From positions 20,896-84,895 of the forward strand of contig NZ_BDBS01000056.1 in the NCBI RefSeq assembly GCF_001613105.1: a DNA stretch of 64,000 nt. Reading direction: 5' to 3'. A program made the position numbers and the translations under genes. This stretch comes from Nocardia pseudobrasiliensis NBRC 108224. GTDB lineage: Bacteria > Actinomycetota > Actinomycetes > Mycobacteriales > Mycobacteriaceae. Positions 50,372-59,828 of the stretch are shown here, one piece after another. Under the pieces are notes generated by a model, which saw nothing but the letters and a program-made list of their open reading frames with translations, was not told where the DNA came from and searched no databases. Every line of letters begins with the position of its first letter. Within the stretch, counting starts at the first letter, position 1.

Positions 50372-51262
50372 ATGAGGTGGCGACGGGTGTCGGAGATCGG
50401 CCTGCGGGTGTCGGGGAGATGGGCCGCGGGAGTGTCGGTCCCGCGCGCGATATTCGCCCCGCGGCTGCGCCGGATCGGGGTGCGGACGCTGTCGGTGCTG
50501 GCGCTGCTGGGCCTGTGGTGGGCCGTCACCGCGGCGCGGTTGATCGATCCGCAGTTCCTGCCCGGCCCGAGTGCGGTCTGGCACGCGTTCGTCCGCGCGA
50601 ACAGCTGGCATCCGCCCGCGCCGGGCGTACCGCGCGAGGTGCGCGGCGAGCAGAACTACTTCCTGTGGGAGCACCTGGTCGCGAGCCTGCAGCGGATCGG
50701 CGCGGGGGCTGGTGCGGCGATCGTGGTCGGTCCGATCGTGGGTTTCGTGCTGGGCACGTCTCGGATCGTGGCGGCCGTGGTCGAGCCGTATCTGAACTTC
50801 CTGCGCGCGCTGCCGCCGCTGGGATATATAGGACTGCTCATCGTGTGGTTCGGCATCGGCGACACCGCCAAGATCTGGCTGCTGTTCCTGGCCGCGTTCC
50901 CGCCCGTGGTCGTCGCGACCATGGCCGGGGTGCACGGGGTGTCGCTCGATCGGATCAATGCCGCCCGATCGCTCGGCGCGAGCCGCGTGCAGGTCGTCAC
51001 CCGCGTACTGCTGCCCGCGACGCTGCCGGAGGTGATCGGCGGCATCCGGGTCGCGATCGGGTTCGCGTGGACGACCGTGGTCGCGGCCGAACTCAACAAC
51101 GGCATTCCCGGTATCGGCGGGCTCGCCTATCTGTCGGGCCAGCGCCTGGATACCGCGCTCACGCTGGCCTGCATCATCGTCATCGGTCTCACCGCGCTCG
51201 CATTGGACGCGGCCATCAAGGGGATCGGCGCGATCGCCGTCCCGTGGAAAGGTAGGGCATGA
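50372..51262 (+). CDS. ABC transporter permease (NitT/TauT type)
   Basis: 296 residues, six membrane helices; N-terminal basic tail, then the EAA-type loop LDRINAARSLGASRVQVVTRVLLPATLPEVIGG (split, about 191-223). A long polar loop (about 62-95) carries WHPPAPGVPREVRGEQ, matching TauC-like taurine permeases. First gene of the second importer; stop overlaps the binding-protein start by 4 bp. Confidence 0.9.
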   Translation: MRWRRVSEIGLRVSGRWAAGVSVPRAIFAPRLRRIGVRTLSVLALLGLWWAVTAARLIDPQFLPGPSAVWHAFVRANSWHPPAPGVPREVRGEQNYFLWEHLVASLQRIGAGAGAAIVVGPIVGFVLGTSRIVAAVVEPYLNFLRALPPLGYIGLLIVWFGIGDTAKIWLLFLAAFPPVVVATMAGVHGVSLDRINAARSLGASRVQVVTRVLLPATLPEVIGGIRVAIGFAWTTVVAAELNNGIPGIGGLAYLSGQRLDTALTLACIIVIGLTALALDAAIKGIGAIAVPWKGRA

Positions 51263-52308
51263 GAACCACGCTCGTCGCCGCCGCGCTCGTCGGTGCGCTC
51301 ATTTTGGCGCTGACCGGATGTGTGGAATCCGGACGCACCGAGACGGGAGGGGCCGCGGTCGCGTGCCCGGTGCCGGTCGACGACGGCTTCACCGGCAGCG
51401 TGCGCATCGGATATCAGGACATTCCCAATGGCGATCTCATCGTCAAGGACACCGATCTACTGCGCACCTGCCTGCCCAACGGCACGTTCACCTGGTCGAA
51501 ATTCGCCTCCGGGGCCGATGTCATCCAGGGCTTCGGCGCGAATTCCCTCGACATCGGACTGCTCGGCAGCGCCGCGCTGTCGCGGGCGCTGTCCGCGCCG
51601 CTGCGAGAGAACCTGCGCGCCATCTGGATTCACGATGTGATCGGCACGGCCGAATCGCTGGTCGCCAAGGATCCCGCGATCACCTCGGTGGCCGGGCTGC
51701 GGGGCAAGCGCATCGCGGTGCCGTTCGCGAGCACCTCGCACTACAGCCTGCTCGCGGCGCTCTCGGCGGCCGGAATCGACCGCGATGTGCGGCTGGTCAA
51801 TCTCGCGCCCGACGCGATTCTCGGTGCGTGGAAGGGCAATCAGATCGATGCGGCCTTCGTCTGGGAGCCCACGCTGGCGAAACTGCTGAGCGACGGTCAT
51901 ACGATCACCTCGGCCGCCGAGACCGCCCGCGCGGGCAAACCCACCTACGATCTGGCCGCCGCGCGCACCGAATTCGTCTCCGCCAATGCGAAATTCCTCC
52001 AGGTGTGGACCGCCGCGCAGAACTGGGCGGTGGGTCAGCTCAACGGCGATCCGGCCGAGGCGGCCACCCATATCGCGGCCCAACTCGGCATTCCGGTCGA
52101 CGAGGCGCGCAAACAGCTCACCGAGTACTCCTATCTCGATGCCACCACCCAATCGGGCCCGGCGTATCTGGGCGGGCAGCTGGGTGAGGATCTGCGTGGC
52201 GCGGCCGAATTCCTGCTCGGTCAGGGCGAAGTGGGCGGCCTGGCCGCGCCCGAGGCCTACACCGGGGCGAGTTATGCCGAGGCCGCGGCGCGGGTGGGCG
52301 GCAAATGA
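51259..52308 (+). CDS. ABC transporter substrate-binding lipoprotein (TauA-like)
   Basis: 349 residues, lipobox LTGC (Cys21). The mature chain has the TauA-like order: VRIGYQDIPNGDLIVKDT, GADVIQGFGANSLDIGLLGSAALSRAL, VAKDPAITSVAGLRGKRIAVP and AWKGNQIDAAFVWEP. Likely binds taurine or a related sulfonate/anion. Coupled to the ATPase by a 4-bp overlap. Confidence 0.9.
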   Translation: MRTTLVAAALVGALILALTGCVESGRTETGGAAVACPVPVDDGFTGSVRIGYQDIPNGDLIVKDTDLLRTCLPNGTFTWSKFASGADVIQGFGANSLDIGLLGSAALSRALSAPLRENLRAIWIHDVIGTAESLVAKDPAITSVAGLRGKRIAVPFASTSHYSLLAALSAAGIDRDVRLVNLAPDAILGAWKGNQIDAAFVWEPTLAKLLSDGHTITSAAETARAGKPTYDLAAARTEFVSANAKFLQVWTAAQNWAVGQLNGDPAEAATHIAAQLGIPVDEARKQLTEYSYLDATTQSGPAYLGGQLGEDLRGAAEFLLGQGEVGGLAAPEAYTGASYAEAAARVGGK

Positions 52309-53099
52309 CCGCGACCCTCGCCGGTGACCGCGTGGTGTTGAACGGGGTATCGAAGACCTACGACACCGCGACCGGCCGCACGGTCGCGCTGGCCCCGACC
52401 GATCTGAACATCGAGCCCGGCGAATTCGTCGGTGTCGTCGGGCCGTCCGGCTGCGGTAAGTCCACGCTGCTCAATCTGCTCGCCGGATTCCTCGCGCCGA
52501 CCGACGGCAGCCTGCTGCTCGGACCGGACCCGATCAGCGGCCCCGCGCCCGAGCGCGGCGTGGTGTTCCAGTCGCCGACGCTGTATCCCTGGCTGTCGGT
52601 GCGTGGCAATGTCGAATTCGGGCCCAAATGCCGTGGGGTGCGGCGCAAAACGCGCCACGCCGAGGCGCTGCGGCTGCTGGAATTGGTCGGCCTGGCCGAT
52701 GTCGCCGACAAGCGCCCCTACGAACTGTCCGGCGGTATGCAGCAGCGCGCCCAGATCGCCCGGGTACTGGCCAACGACCCGGGCATCATCCTCATGGACG
52801 AGCCCTACTGCGCGCTGGACCAGCTCACCCGGGAGCGACTGCAGGTGGAGCTGCTGCGTCTGTGGCGTCGGGGCGGGAAAACCATTGTCTTCGTGACCCA
52901 TTCGGTCGCCGAGGCGGTTTTCCTGTCCACCCGGGTGCTGGTGATGAGCGCCCGTCCCGGCCGCGTCATCGTCGATCGGCGCATCGAACTGCCCGGCGAT
53001 TGCGCGGACGGGGTGCGCGATCTCACGGTCACCGCGACTCCCGAATTCCAGGCTCTCAAATCCGAACTCGCACAGGCCATTTACGACGCGCACGGGTGA
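52305..53099 (+). CDS. ABC transporter ATPase (TauB-like)
   Basis: 264 residues. Walker A VGPSGCGKST (about 44-53), signature LSGGMQQRAQIARVL (about 141-155), Walker B IILMDEPYCALD and the switch His in FVTHS. Completes the permease/binding-protein/ATPase unit. Gene order (permease-binding protein-ATPase) differs from the first importer at 45.4 kb, so the two are not a simple duplication. Confidence 0.93.
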   Translation: MTATLAGDRVVLNGVSKTYDTATGRTVALAPTDLNIEPGEFVGVVGPSGCGKSTLLNLLAGFLAPTDGSLLLGPDPISGPAPERGVVFQSPTLYPWLSVRGNVEFGPKCRGVRRKTRHAEALRLLELVGLADVADKRPYELSGGMQQRAQIARVLANDPGIILMDEPYCALDQLTRERLQVELLRLWRRGGKTIVFVTHSVAEAVFLSTRVLVMSARPGRVIVDRRIELPGDCADGVRDLTVTATPEFQALKSELAQAIYDAHG

Positions 53100-53105
53100 G
53101 GCGGT

Positions 53106-54155
53106 TCAGTCCGTGGGCGGGATGAAGGCCACTCCGTGTGCGCCCTGATTGGGCAGCGTACGCTCGGGCGGAAGCTTCTCGCCGAGGTCGATCTCCAGGG
53201 TGCGGGTCACCCGTGGGTCGCGCAGATCAACTACGCAGACCGTGCCCGACTGTAGATTCGACACGTAGGCCGTGGCGGCGTCGGGCGCGGAGATGATGTT
53301 GATCGGGCAGCGGCCGACCTCGGTTTCGGCGATCCGCGTGTAACCGCGGGCGTCGAAGATCGTCAGCACACCGGCGGAGGCGAAGTCGGTGGGGTCGGTG
53401 CCGCGGATCCACTGGCCTACCAGGAGTTTCTCATCCGCGGTCACGTGTACGGCGACCGGGGTGTGGGCAACGGCGATGGTGTGCAGCGGCTCGGCCGAGG
53501 CAGTGTCGAAGACCTCGACGGTATCGGGCACCTCGGGGTCGGGCGGTATGGAGATGGCCGGGGTGGCGACGAAAAGCCGTGCGCCATCGGAGGACAGGGC
53601 CAGACCCTCGCTGCCGGTCACGGGGATCCGGGCCAGGGGCGCGACGCCGGTGAGGTCGATCTTCGAGACGAATGGCGTCTGCTTGTTGGTGGTGAAGGCG
53701 GTGTGGTGGTCGGGGGTGAGGATCATCGAATGCGGGGCCGCGGCCTCGGCGGAATGCCGCGCGAGTGTGTGTCCGGTGGCCGGATCCACCGCGATCAGCG
53801 CGCCCGGCCCGGCGGGACCCTCCTCCACGCTCACATACAGGAGCCCGTCTGCGCCGATAGCCATTCCGTGCGGGCCGTGTTCGGGGGCGATGTCGATGAT
53901 TTCGACGATCTTGTGGGTGTCCACATCGATGACGGTGATCTCGTGGGCCTTGGCACTGTGCGCGAGATAGAAGCCGTCGCGATAGGTGTGGGCAAGGTAG
54001 ACCACGCGGCGGGCCGGATCGAAGCACAGTTCGTGGCCCTCGGGCAGGACGTCGAGGATATCGCCGCGCAGTCCCGTGTCGAGGTCGAAAAAGCTGACGG
54101 TACACCCGCTTTGGCTGACGACCGCGAGTTGGTTTCCGGTTGTCGATTGGCTCAT
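53106..54155 (-). CDS. YncE-like beta-propeller protein
   Basis: 349 residues from ATG 54155 (ATG 54164 is possible). Repeated blades with the YVTN/YncE rhythm are visible: SFFDLDTGLRGD, ITVIDVDTHKIVEIID, LLYVSVEEGPAGPGALIAVDPATG, KIDLTGVAPLARIPV, VEVFDTASAEP and VCVVDLRDPRVTRT, about seven in all. No signal peptide, so it is probably cytoplasmic. Convergent with the TauB-like gene 6 bp away. Role unknown; propellers of this kind bind nucleic acids or small ligands. Confidence 0.82.
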   Translation of the reverse strand: MSQSTTGNQLAVVSQSGCTVSFFDLDTGLRGDILDVLPEGHELCFDPARRVVYLAHTYRDGFYLAHSAKAHEITVIDVDTHKIVEIIDIAPEHGPHGMAIGADGLLYVSVEEGPAGPGALIAVDPATGHTLARHSAEAAAPHSMILTPDHHTAFTTNKQTPFVSKIDLTGVAPLARIPVTGSEGLALSSDGARLFVATPAISIPPDPEVPDTVEVFDTASAEPLHTIAVAHTPVAVHVTADEKLLVGQWIRGTDPTDFASAGVLTIFDARGYTRIAETEVGRCPINIISAPDAATAYVSNLQSGTVCVVDLRDPRVTRTLEIDLGEKLPPERTLPNQGAHGVAFIPPTD

Positions 54156-54213
54156 GACATTCATACTCACGGCCCGATGGATGATCGGCAATGTCAACAT
54201 CGGCCATCATATT

Positions 54214-54228
54214 TTGCGTTCAACGCAA
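54214..54228. promoter_or_regulatory. 15-bp palindrome upstream of the beta-propeller gene
   Basis: TTGCGTT-C-AACGCAA, perfect 7-1-7 inverted repeat, about 50-60 bp before the propeller start and 10 bp after the TPR gene stop. A TTGACA-like hexamer occurs nearby on the minus strand (54197-54192). Likely an operator; the regulator is unknown. Confidence 0.6.
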
Positions 54229-54237
54229 TGCGGTGCG

Positions 54238-56073
54238 TCAGGTGTGCGCCTCGGCCGGTTCCGGAAGCGGCCAGTGATCGATCACCGTCGGCAATTCCTC
54301 ACTCAGGAACTCGGCCGCCCGATCGCGATAACGCGTTGCGAGACACTCGATATCGCGATGATCCAACACGTGCCGTCGCAATCGTTCGCATTCGGCCAGC
54401 CATCCACTCGCCTGCCGCACAACCTCCTCGGTCGTGGGACTACCCGGCAGCACCAGACCCCCGTACTCGGGCGCGATCACCATCGCCGACCCGAGATGCT
54501 GCAAACATCGCGCCACTCCCAGCCGATGATCCAACTCCCGATACCGCCCCAACCCCCGCTGCCAACTCCGCAGCGCCCGCCGCCGCTGCCCCCGAGCCCA
54601 CCACAGCACCCCCAGCGTCTCCACCGCATGCGCCACCCCCGCCGGATCCCGCCCCGCCTCCGCCGCCACCCGGGCCGCATCCAGCCGATCCCGCGCCGCG
54701 TCCAACCGCCCCTCCCGCAACAACACCACGCCCAAATCGATCAGCGCCCCCACCTCCCCCGCAATATCCTTGCGCGGCAACCGCTCCCAGGCCCGCTCCA
54801 ACAACTGAACCGCCTCCACCACGGCCTGCGCCCGCGCGGGGGTCTGTGGCTCCACCGCGACAGCAGGACTCGTGGCTCCGGTCTCCTGTGCGGTCGATGT
54901 GTCCACGCTCGCTGTCTCGGCCGCGGCCGACTCCAGCAGTGCCAGGGCGCGATGGCTGTCGGCTCGGGCCGATAGGGCCGCCTTGTACGGGTGTAGCCAG
55001 GAGATTCGGGAGGTTCGGGTGGGGTTGCCGGTGCGGATTCGGGCCAGCTCGTATTCGAGAGGGTAGCGGGAGCGTGGGGTGAGGGTGGAAATGGCCTGGA
55101 GGACTTCGTGGTTCGCGGATTCGGAGCCATCGCGGACCGACCATAGGTCCAGGGCGTCGACTATGCGGGTCAATTCCGGGATCGCGGCGTCGAGTACCGG
55201 GCGGGGCGCGGGTCCGGGTGGGGATTGCGGCCCGAAGGCGTTGGCGTGGGCGGCGGTTCGGCGGACCAGTTCGCGCAAGTGGTCCTGTTCCTGCTCGAAC
55301 CAGCGGCGAGCGCCAGGGGCCAAACGGGCGTAGTCGAGAGCGGCGGCCCAGCGCGTGGCACGGTCGGCGTGGTGACGCAGCAGACTGGGCAGGGCAGTCT
55401 CCCACTCCAGACCGGCCAGCACCTCTGCACGAGACGGACTGTCCGGCACGGCCGTTCGCACCAGCCGATCATGCTCGCCGTGAACCAGCGCGCGGTGCGC
55501 GACCAAATCCGCGATCACCGCGGTGGCCGAGCGATCGTCCTCAACCGCCCGAGCCGCGGGCACCCGCCGCCACACCACCAGCATCGCCGAGACCATATCG
55601 TAAAGCGCCGCGGCCTCGTACCGATCGAACGGCAACTCCCGCAACACCGCGGCGACGATATTACCGTTCAGCGCGGGATCCCTTCTCGCCGTGCCGCTCT
55701 CGGAGGCACAACCCCCGGCCAAGTCCGGGCTGGGGCGTACCGCAGGGCCCGGCGGCACCAGATCCGCGGTCAGGCGCAGTTCTCGTTCGCGCCGCATTCG
55801 CTCGCGTACGGTGGCGAGTCTGCGCCACAGTACGTATCCCGCGGCCAGCACCACCACCAGTACCGCGATTCGGCTCAACCAGTACGACACCGAATTCAGT
55901 ACCCGGCTCTCGCCTACCCAGCTCTCCAGCAGCTTGCTGATGACCTCGAGCAGTAGCGAGGTCGCGATTACCGAGGCGCTGCTCAGAAAGCCTTGCCACA
56001 CCGACGATTTCGCGACGACATTCAGTGACGAGCCGGGATCCGCCCCGCCGTTCGCGGGTTGGACGTGGGTCAT
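54238..56073 (-). CDS. Membrane protein with C-terminal TPR-like repeats
   Basis: 611 residues. Two N-terminal membrane helices (about 25-50 and 65-85) anchor a long cytoplasmic region. After a middle helical part (about 130-330), residues ~410-560 carry TPR-like helices, e.g. AVQLLERAWERLP, GALIDLGVVLLREGRLDAARDRLDAARVAAEAG and GQRRRALRSWQRGLGRYRELDHRLGVARCLQHLG. Start ATG 56073 overlaps the permease stop by 4 bp. No ATPase motif is present. It may couple the fused permease to another partner. Confidence 0.78.
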   Translation of the reverse strand: MTHVQPANGGADPGSSLNVVAKSSVWQGFLSSASVIATSLLLEVISKLLESWVGESRVLNSVSYWLSRIAVLVVVLAAGYVLWRRLATVRERMRRERELRLTADLVPPGPAVRPSPDLAGGCASESGTARRDPALNGNIVAAVLRELPFDRYEAAALYDMVSAMLVVWRRVPAARAVEDDRSATAVIADLVAHRALVHGEHDRLVRTAVPDSPSRAEVLAGLEWETALPSLLRHHADRATRWAAALDYARLAPGARRWFEQEQDHLRELVRRTAAHANAFGPQSPPGPAPRPVLDAAIPELTRIVDALDLWSVRDGSESANHEVLQAISTLTPRSRYPLEYELARIRTGNPTRTSRISWLHPYKAALSARADSHRALALLESAAAETASVDTSTAQETGATSPAVAVEPQTPARAQAVVEAVQLLERAWERLPRKDIAGEVGALIDLGVVLLREGRLDAARDRLDAARVAAEAGRDPAGVAHAVETLGVLWWARGQRRRALRSWQRGLGRYRELDHRLGVARCLQHLGSAMVIAPEYGGLVLPGSPTTEEVVRQASGWLAECERLRRHVLDHRDIECLATRYRDRAAEFLSEELPTVIDHWPLPEPAEAHT

Positions 56074-58397
56074 CGCAGCACGCCTCCGGTCAGGCCGGGC
56101 ACCAGGAACCGTCGCCAAGTGGCCAGCAGCAGCACGGTCGGCGGCACCGCCGACAGCAGCGCCCCCGCCGCCAGATGCGCGACATTCTCGTGGAACTGCC
56201 GCGCCTCACTCCACAACAGCAGCGACCACGGACTGGCATCCGCGCCGGAAACCAGCTGCCCGACGAAGAAGTCGTTCCATACCTGCACCAGCTGCAGCAC
56301 CGCCACCGCCACCAGCGCCGGACCCGCCGACGCCCATACCCGCCGCAGTACCAGCGAGGTGTCGAGCACTCCGCGCCCAGGCCCGGCCGAGGGCGTATCG
56401 GGCGGGGCCAGCAGCGCCCCGCGCAGAATCAGGATCGCGATCGGCAACCCCAGCGCGGCATGGGTGAGAATCAGCGGGAAAGACGTTCCCGCGAGGCTGT
56501 TCTCGTCGACGAACGCTCGAATCCGGCCCACATACATCTGCGCGGGCATGACCGCGAGCACCACCAGCACCATGACGATCACGCGCGAGCGCCACCCCTG
56601 CGGGTCCAGCGTGGCGGCGTAATAGGCGGGCGGCAGCGCGGCCGTGACCGTCATCAGCGTCGAAAATCCCGCCACCCAACCGGTTTGGACCAGCGCGTGC
56701 CACAGCTCGGCGTCCTGCCATACCGATTGCGGCCCGGTGAACGCCGCGCCGTCGGGCCCGAGCCAACTCACCGCGGCCAGGACGATCAGCGGCGCGAGCA
56801 TGAGCAGCGACACCGTGCCCACCCGTAACCACAATCCGCCCGCGCGCCCGGCGAGCGCGACCGGGGCCAGCGCCCGCGCCACGATCCAGCGCGCGAATCC
56901 GCCGACCCGCCGCGCGACCGCGGCGCTCACAACTCGTCCGAGCCACCGCTGCGTCGCGGCCCCGACCCGTTCGGCACGATCCAGGCCCACCCGCCGACTG
57001 GCCCATCCCGACCGATGCAACTGCCAGCGCACCGGAATCGGCTGTGGATCCGGCCGCGGCCAACCGCTGCGATGCCACGGCGTCCCGGACTGCAGCAGCC
57101 ACGCCCCCAACCCGACCACGACCGCCAGCGGCAACGAATACGCCTCGGCCGCAACCTGCCCCACGCCGCGGTCGGTGGTCAGCTGCCACCAGTGCACGGT
57201 CGCGCTGTCGAGTACGTACTGCTGTGGTCCGGGCACCGCGATCAGGATGACGTCGAACACCCGGGCCGCGGCCACCGCCACCACCAGCCCGAGGGTCAGC
57301 ACGATCGGATTCAGCAGCCGCGTCAGCCGCAGCCACATCCGGGCCCCGGTGCATTCGTGCAGATACGCGCTGCGCACCGGATCGGCCTCGATGCCGTCGA
57401 CCGCGGCCCGCAGCAGCACGAACAGCGCGCCGAACCAGGTCCACACGAAGGCCGCGCCCAGCATCAGCGCGTACAGCACGAGCTGACCGCGCACTCCCCC
57501 GGCCGCGTCCACCGGCGGTTCGAAGATCAGCCGGAAGGCCAGTCCCGCCACGAAGGCCGAGATCCCGAACGGCAGCACCAGCGGCCACCACGGCCACCAG
57601 CGTCGCCGCCCCACCCCCCGCGCGGCCCAGATCGCCACGGGCAGTACCACTCCCAGTGCTATCACCACCCAGCCGACGGTGACGGCATAGGCCTGCCGCC
57701 CGGCATCGTCGAGCGCCACGGCGACCACCCCGATCCCCGCCACCGCCGCCCCCATCGCGGGCACCGCGGCCAGCGGCAGCTCCGACCGACTCGGCGAGAT
57801 CTGCCGCCACGCCCACGCGAGAACGACCGCGCCGCACAGCAATACCGCGCCCGACACCATCGCCTTGGGCCGTTGGCGCGCCGCGAACAGCAACTCCACC
57901 GGCGCCACCAGCAGCACCGCCGACACGGGCAGCAGCCAGCGCCCGCCCATCACCCAGGCCCACCGCGCGCTCACCCCCGCCGCGACCACCAGCACACCCG
58001 CGGCCGTCCAGGCCACCGCCGGGGACCAGCTGCCGGGCGCGGGCGGGCGGACCAGCAGCGCCGCCGTCGCCGCGAGCAGCAACAGTGTCACCGACAACCC
58101 GCGCGTCCGGCGCGTCATCGTCCACGCCGCGCGCCGCAATCGGTCGATCACCCCGCCCGCGACCACCACGATCACACACGACAGCAGAATGACCGCGCCC
58201 GTTCGGGTTTCGGCCGCGGTGACGATCGTGGCGGTGGCGGGCGCCACGAGCATCAGCGTGAGCAGCACGGCCGCGGGCACCTGCAACGCCGCGGCGATCA
58301 ATCGGCCCAGATACCAGCCGCGCACCAGCGGCCCGGCCGGGCGACGCGGGGCCAGTTCGAGGATCAGGCCGTCGGCCTCGGTGTGCCAGGAGCTCAT
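56070..58397 (-). CDS. Fused MalF-MalG-type ABC permease
   Basis: 775 residues, about 16-20 membrane helices. The first half has an LRAAVDGIEADPVRSAYLHEC region resembling a MalF loop; the second half carries a MalG-like end VAVLQLVQVWNDFFVGQLVSG and a membrane arrangement typical of carbohydrate permeases. The ATPase-contact loops are degenerate and no ATPase gene is adjacent, so either a shared ATPase (MsiK-like) serves it or it is diverged. ATG 58397 overlaps the binding-protein stop by 4 bp. Confidence 0.8.
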   Translation of the reverse strand: MSSWHTEADGLILELAPRRPAGPLVRGWYLGRLIAAALQVPAAVLLTLMLVAPATATIVTAAETRTGAVILLSCVIVVVAGGVIDRLRRAAWTMTRRTRGLSVTLLLLAATAALLVRPPAPGSWSPAVAWTAAGVLVVAAGVSARWAWVMGGRWLLPVSAVLLVAPVELLFAARQRPKAMVSGAVLLCGAVVLAWAWRQISPSRSELPLAAVPAMGAAVAGIGVVAVALDDAGRQAYAVTVGWVVIALGVVLPVAIWAARGVGRRRWWPWWPLVLPFGISAFVAGLAFRLIFEPPVDAAGGVRGQLVLYALMLGAAFVWTWFGALFVLLRAAVDGIEADPVRSAYLHECTGARMWLRLTRLLNPIVLTLGLVVAVAAARVFDVILIAVPGPQQYVLDSATVHWWQLTTDRGVGQVAAEAYSLPLAVVVGLGAWLLQSGTPWHRSGWPRPDPQPIPVRWQLHRSGWASRRVGLDRAERVGAATQRWLGRVVSAAVARRVGGFARWIVARALAPVALAGRAGGLWLRVGTVSLLMLAPLIVLAAVSWLGPDGAAFTGPQSVWQDAELWHALVQTGWVAGFSTLMTVTAALPPAYYAATLDPQGWRSRVIVMVLVVLAVMPAQMYVGRIRAFVDENSLAGTSFPLILTHAALGLPIAILILRGALLAPPDTPSAGPGRGVLDTSLVLRRVWASAGPALVAVAVLQLVQVWNDFFVGQLVSGADASPWSLLLWSEARQFHENVAHLAAGALLSAVPPTVLLLATWRRFLVPGLTGGVLR

Positions 58398-59770
58398 GGC
58401 GCGCTCCGATCCAGTGCCGCCAGCGCCAGATCCACCGCCTCGTCGAGCCGTCCGCGGCGGCGGTAGCCCACATCGACGAGGAAATCGGTGAGTACGCGCC
58501 ACAGGCCGTTGCGGCGTCCGATGGGTCCGATCAGATCGGCGAAATCGAAGATGTCCCAGCTGTTCAGCCGGGTGTCGACGGCCCGGAAGATGCCCTCGTA
58601 GGAGGCGGGGCGCGGTGTCTCGTCACTGGGCGCGACGAATCCGCCGTAGCGGGTCAGCCACGGCAGCGGGGCGGTCGGCGCGGCGAGGGCGGCGACGAGT
58701 TGTTCGGCTCGATCGCTCGCCGCGGCGGTCACCACCATCACATCGCCGCCGCCGATATTGGGTACGCGATAGCCGCGATCGACGGCCGGAAAGGGCATGA
58801 CGCCCACCGACACATCCGACCGGCCGTCCGCGCGCAGGCAGCGGCGCACGATCGGTTCGGCGAAATCGGGCGCGACGACCATCATCGCGTTGCGGTGCTG
58901 GAACACATCGCGCACGGCATCGGGAAATTGGCGACGCAGCGGCGCGGCCACGCCGCCGTGGAATGCGGCGGGCTCGCCCCACAGGCCGCCCAGCACAAGC
59001 AGCGACGCGCGGACGCCGGGGCGACGCCAGTCGCGGCGCGGGCGCGGCGGCGCTGTGCCGGAATCGTTTTCGGGTGGCCGCGCCAGATCCTCGTAATCGC
59101 CCGGGCTGGTCGAGCGCAGCACATTGGCGAACATATCGGCCAGCATCCAGCCGTCCGCACCGCCCAATGCGAGCAGGCCGCGTTCGGAGGTCGCGAATTC
59201 GCGCATCTTCGTGGGCCATTCGGCCAGGGTCCAGCCGCGCGGCGGGTCGGTCGCGGGATCGACGCGGGTGAGGTCGGCATCGCGCAGGAAGGCCGTGCGG
59301 TCGTACCAGACCAGTGACTTGTTGGCGGATTTGAACGGCACCCCGAACTGGCTGACCGCGTCGAAGCCGCGGTGCCGCAGCAGATCCCACCACGGTGCCG
59401 GATAGCGCGGGCGGCCTTGGTTCTGCCACAGCGAATCACCCACCGCGCGCAGTTTGGTACCCGCCAATTCCTGTACCCGGCCCGCATCGGGCAGCATCAC
59501 GATATCGGGCGCCTCACGGCCACCGGCGTTGAGCGCGATATCGATATCATCGCCCAGCGGCACCACCTCGACCGGATGCGGATAGCCCGGTACGCCGTCG
59601 GCGGTCGTACGAATTCCGGCCAGCACCGCCTGAAAGGCCGCGAGTTCCGAACCACTCCACGGCACAGCGACACGCAGCGCGTCCGAACCACCGCGCCCCG
59701 GATCGCTGGCACAAGCGGCGGCCACCGGCAGGACCAGCCCCGCCCGCAACACCACCCGTCGCGTCGCCAT
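58394..59770 (-). CDS. Extracellular solute-binding lipoprotein, family 1 (carbohydrate type)
   Basis: 458 residues. Lipobox PVAAAC (Cys20) and mature-chain features LRVAVPWSGSELAAFQAVLAG, PDIVMLPDAGRVQELAG, FGVPFKSANKSLVWYDR and LAEWPTKMREFA are those of sugar-binding proteins. Coupled to the fused permease, so sugar or glycerol-derivative import is likely. A shared ATPase from elsewhere in the genome would be needed. Confidence 0.85.
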   Translation of the reverse strand: MATRRVVLRAGLVLPVAAACASDPGRGGSDALRVAVPWSGSELAAFQAVLAGIRTTADGVPGYPHPVEVVPLGDDIDIALNAGGREAPDIVMLPDAGRVQELAGTKLRAVGDSLWQNQGRPRYPAPWWDLLRHRGFDAVSQFGVPFKSANKSLVWYDRTAFLRDADLTRVDPATDPPRGWTLAEWPTKMREFATSERGLLALGGADGWMLADMFANVLRSTSPGDYEDLARPPENDSGTAPPRPRRDWRRPGVRASLLVLGGLWGEPAAFHGGVAAPLRRQFPDAVRDVFQHRNAMMVVAPDFAEPIVRRCLRADGRSDVSVGVMPFPAVDRGYRVPNIGGGDVMVVTAAASDRAEQLVAALAAPTAPLPWLTRYGGFVAPSDETPRPASYEGIFRAVDTRLNSWDIFDFADLIGPIGRRNGLWRVLTDFLVDVGYRRRGRLDEAVDLALAALDRSAP

Positions 59771-59828
59771 CGTCCCCCGTCGCCGCAGTCATCAGTTCCG
59801 CCTCTCGAGCATGCCGCACCGCCGAGAC

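Noticed and set aside
57015..58466. Long Arg/His/Pro-rich plus-strand frame over the fused permease
   Set aside because: The opposite strand carries a hydrophobic permease with family features and coupled overlaps at both ends; the plus frame is a GC-skew artefact.
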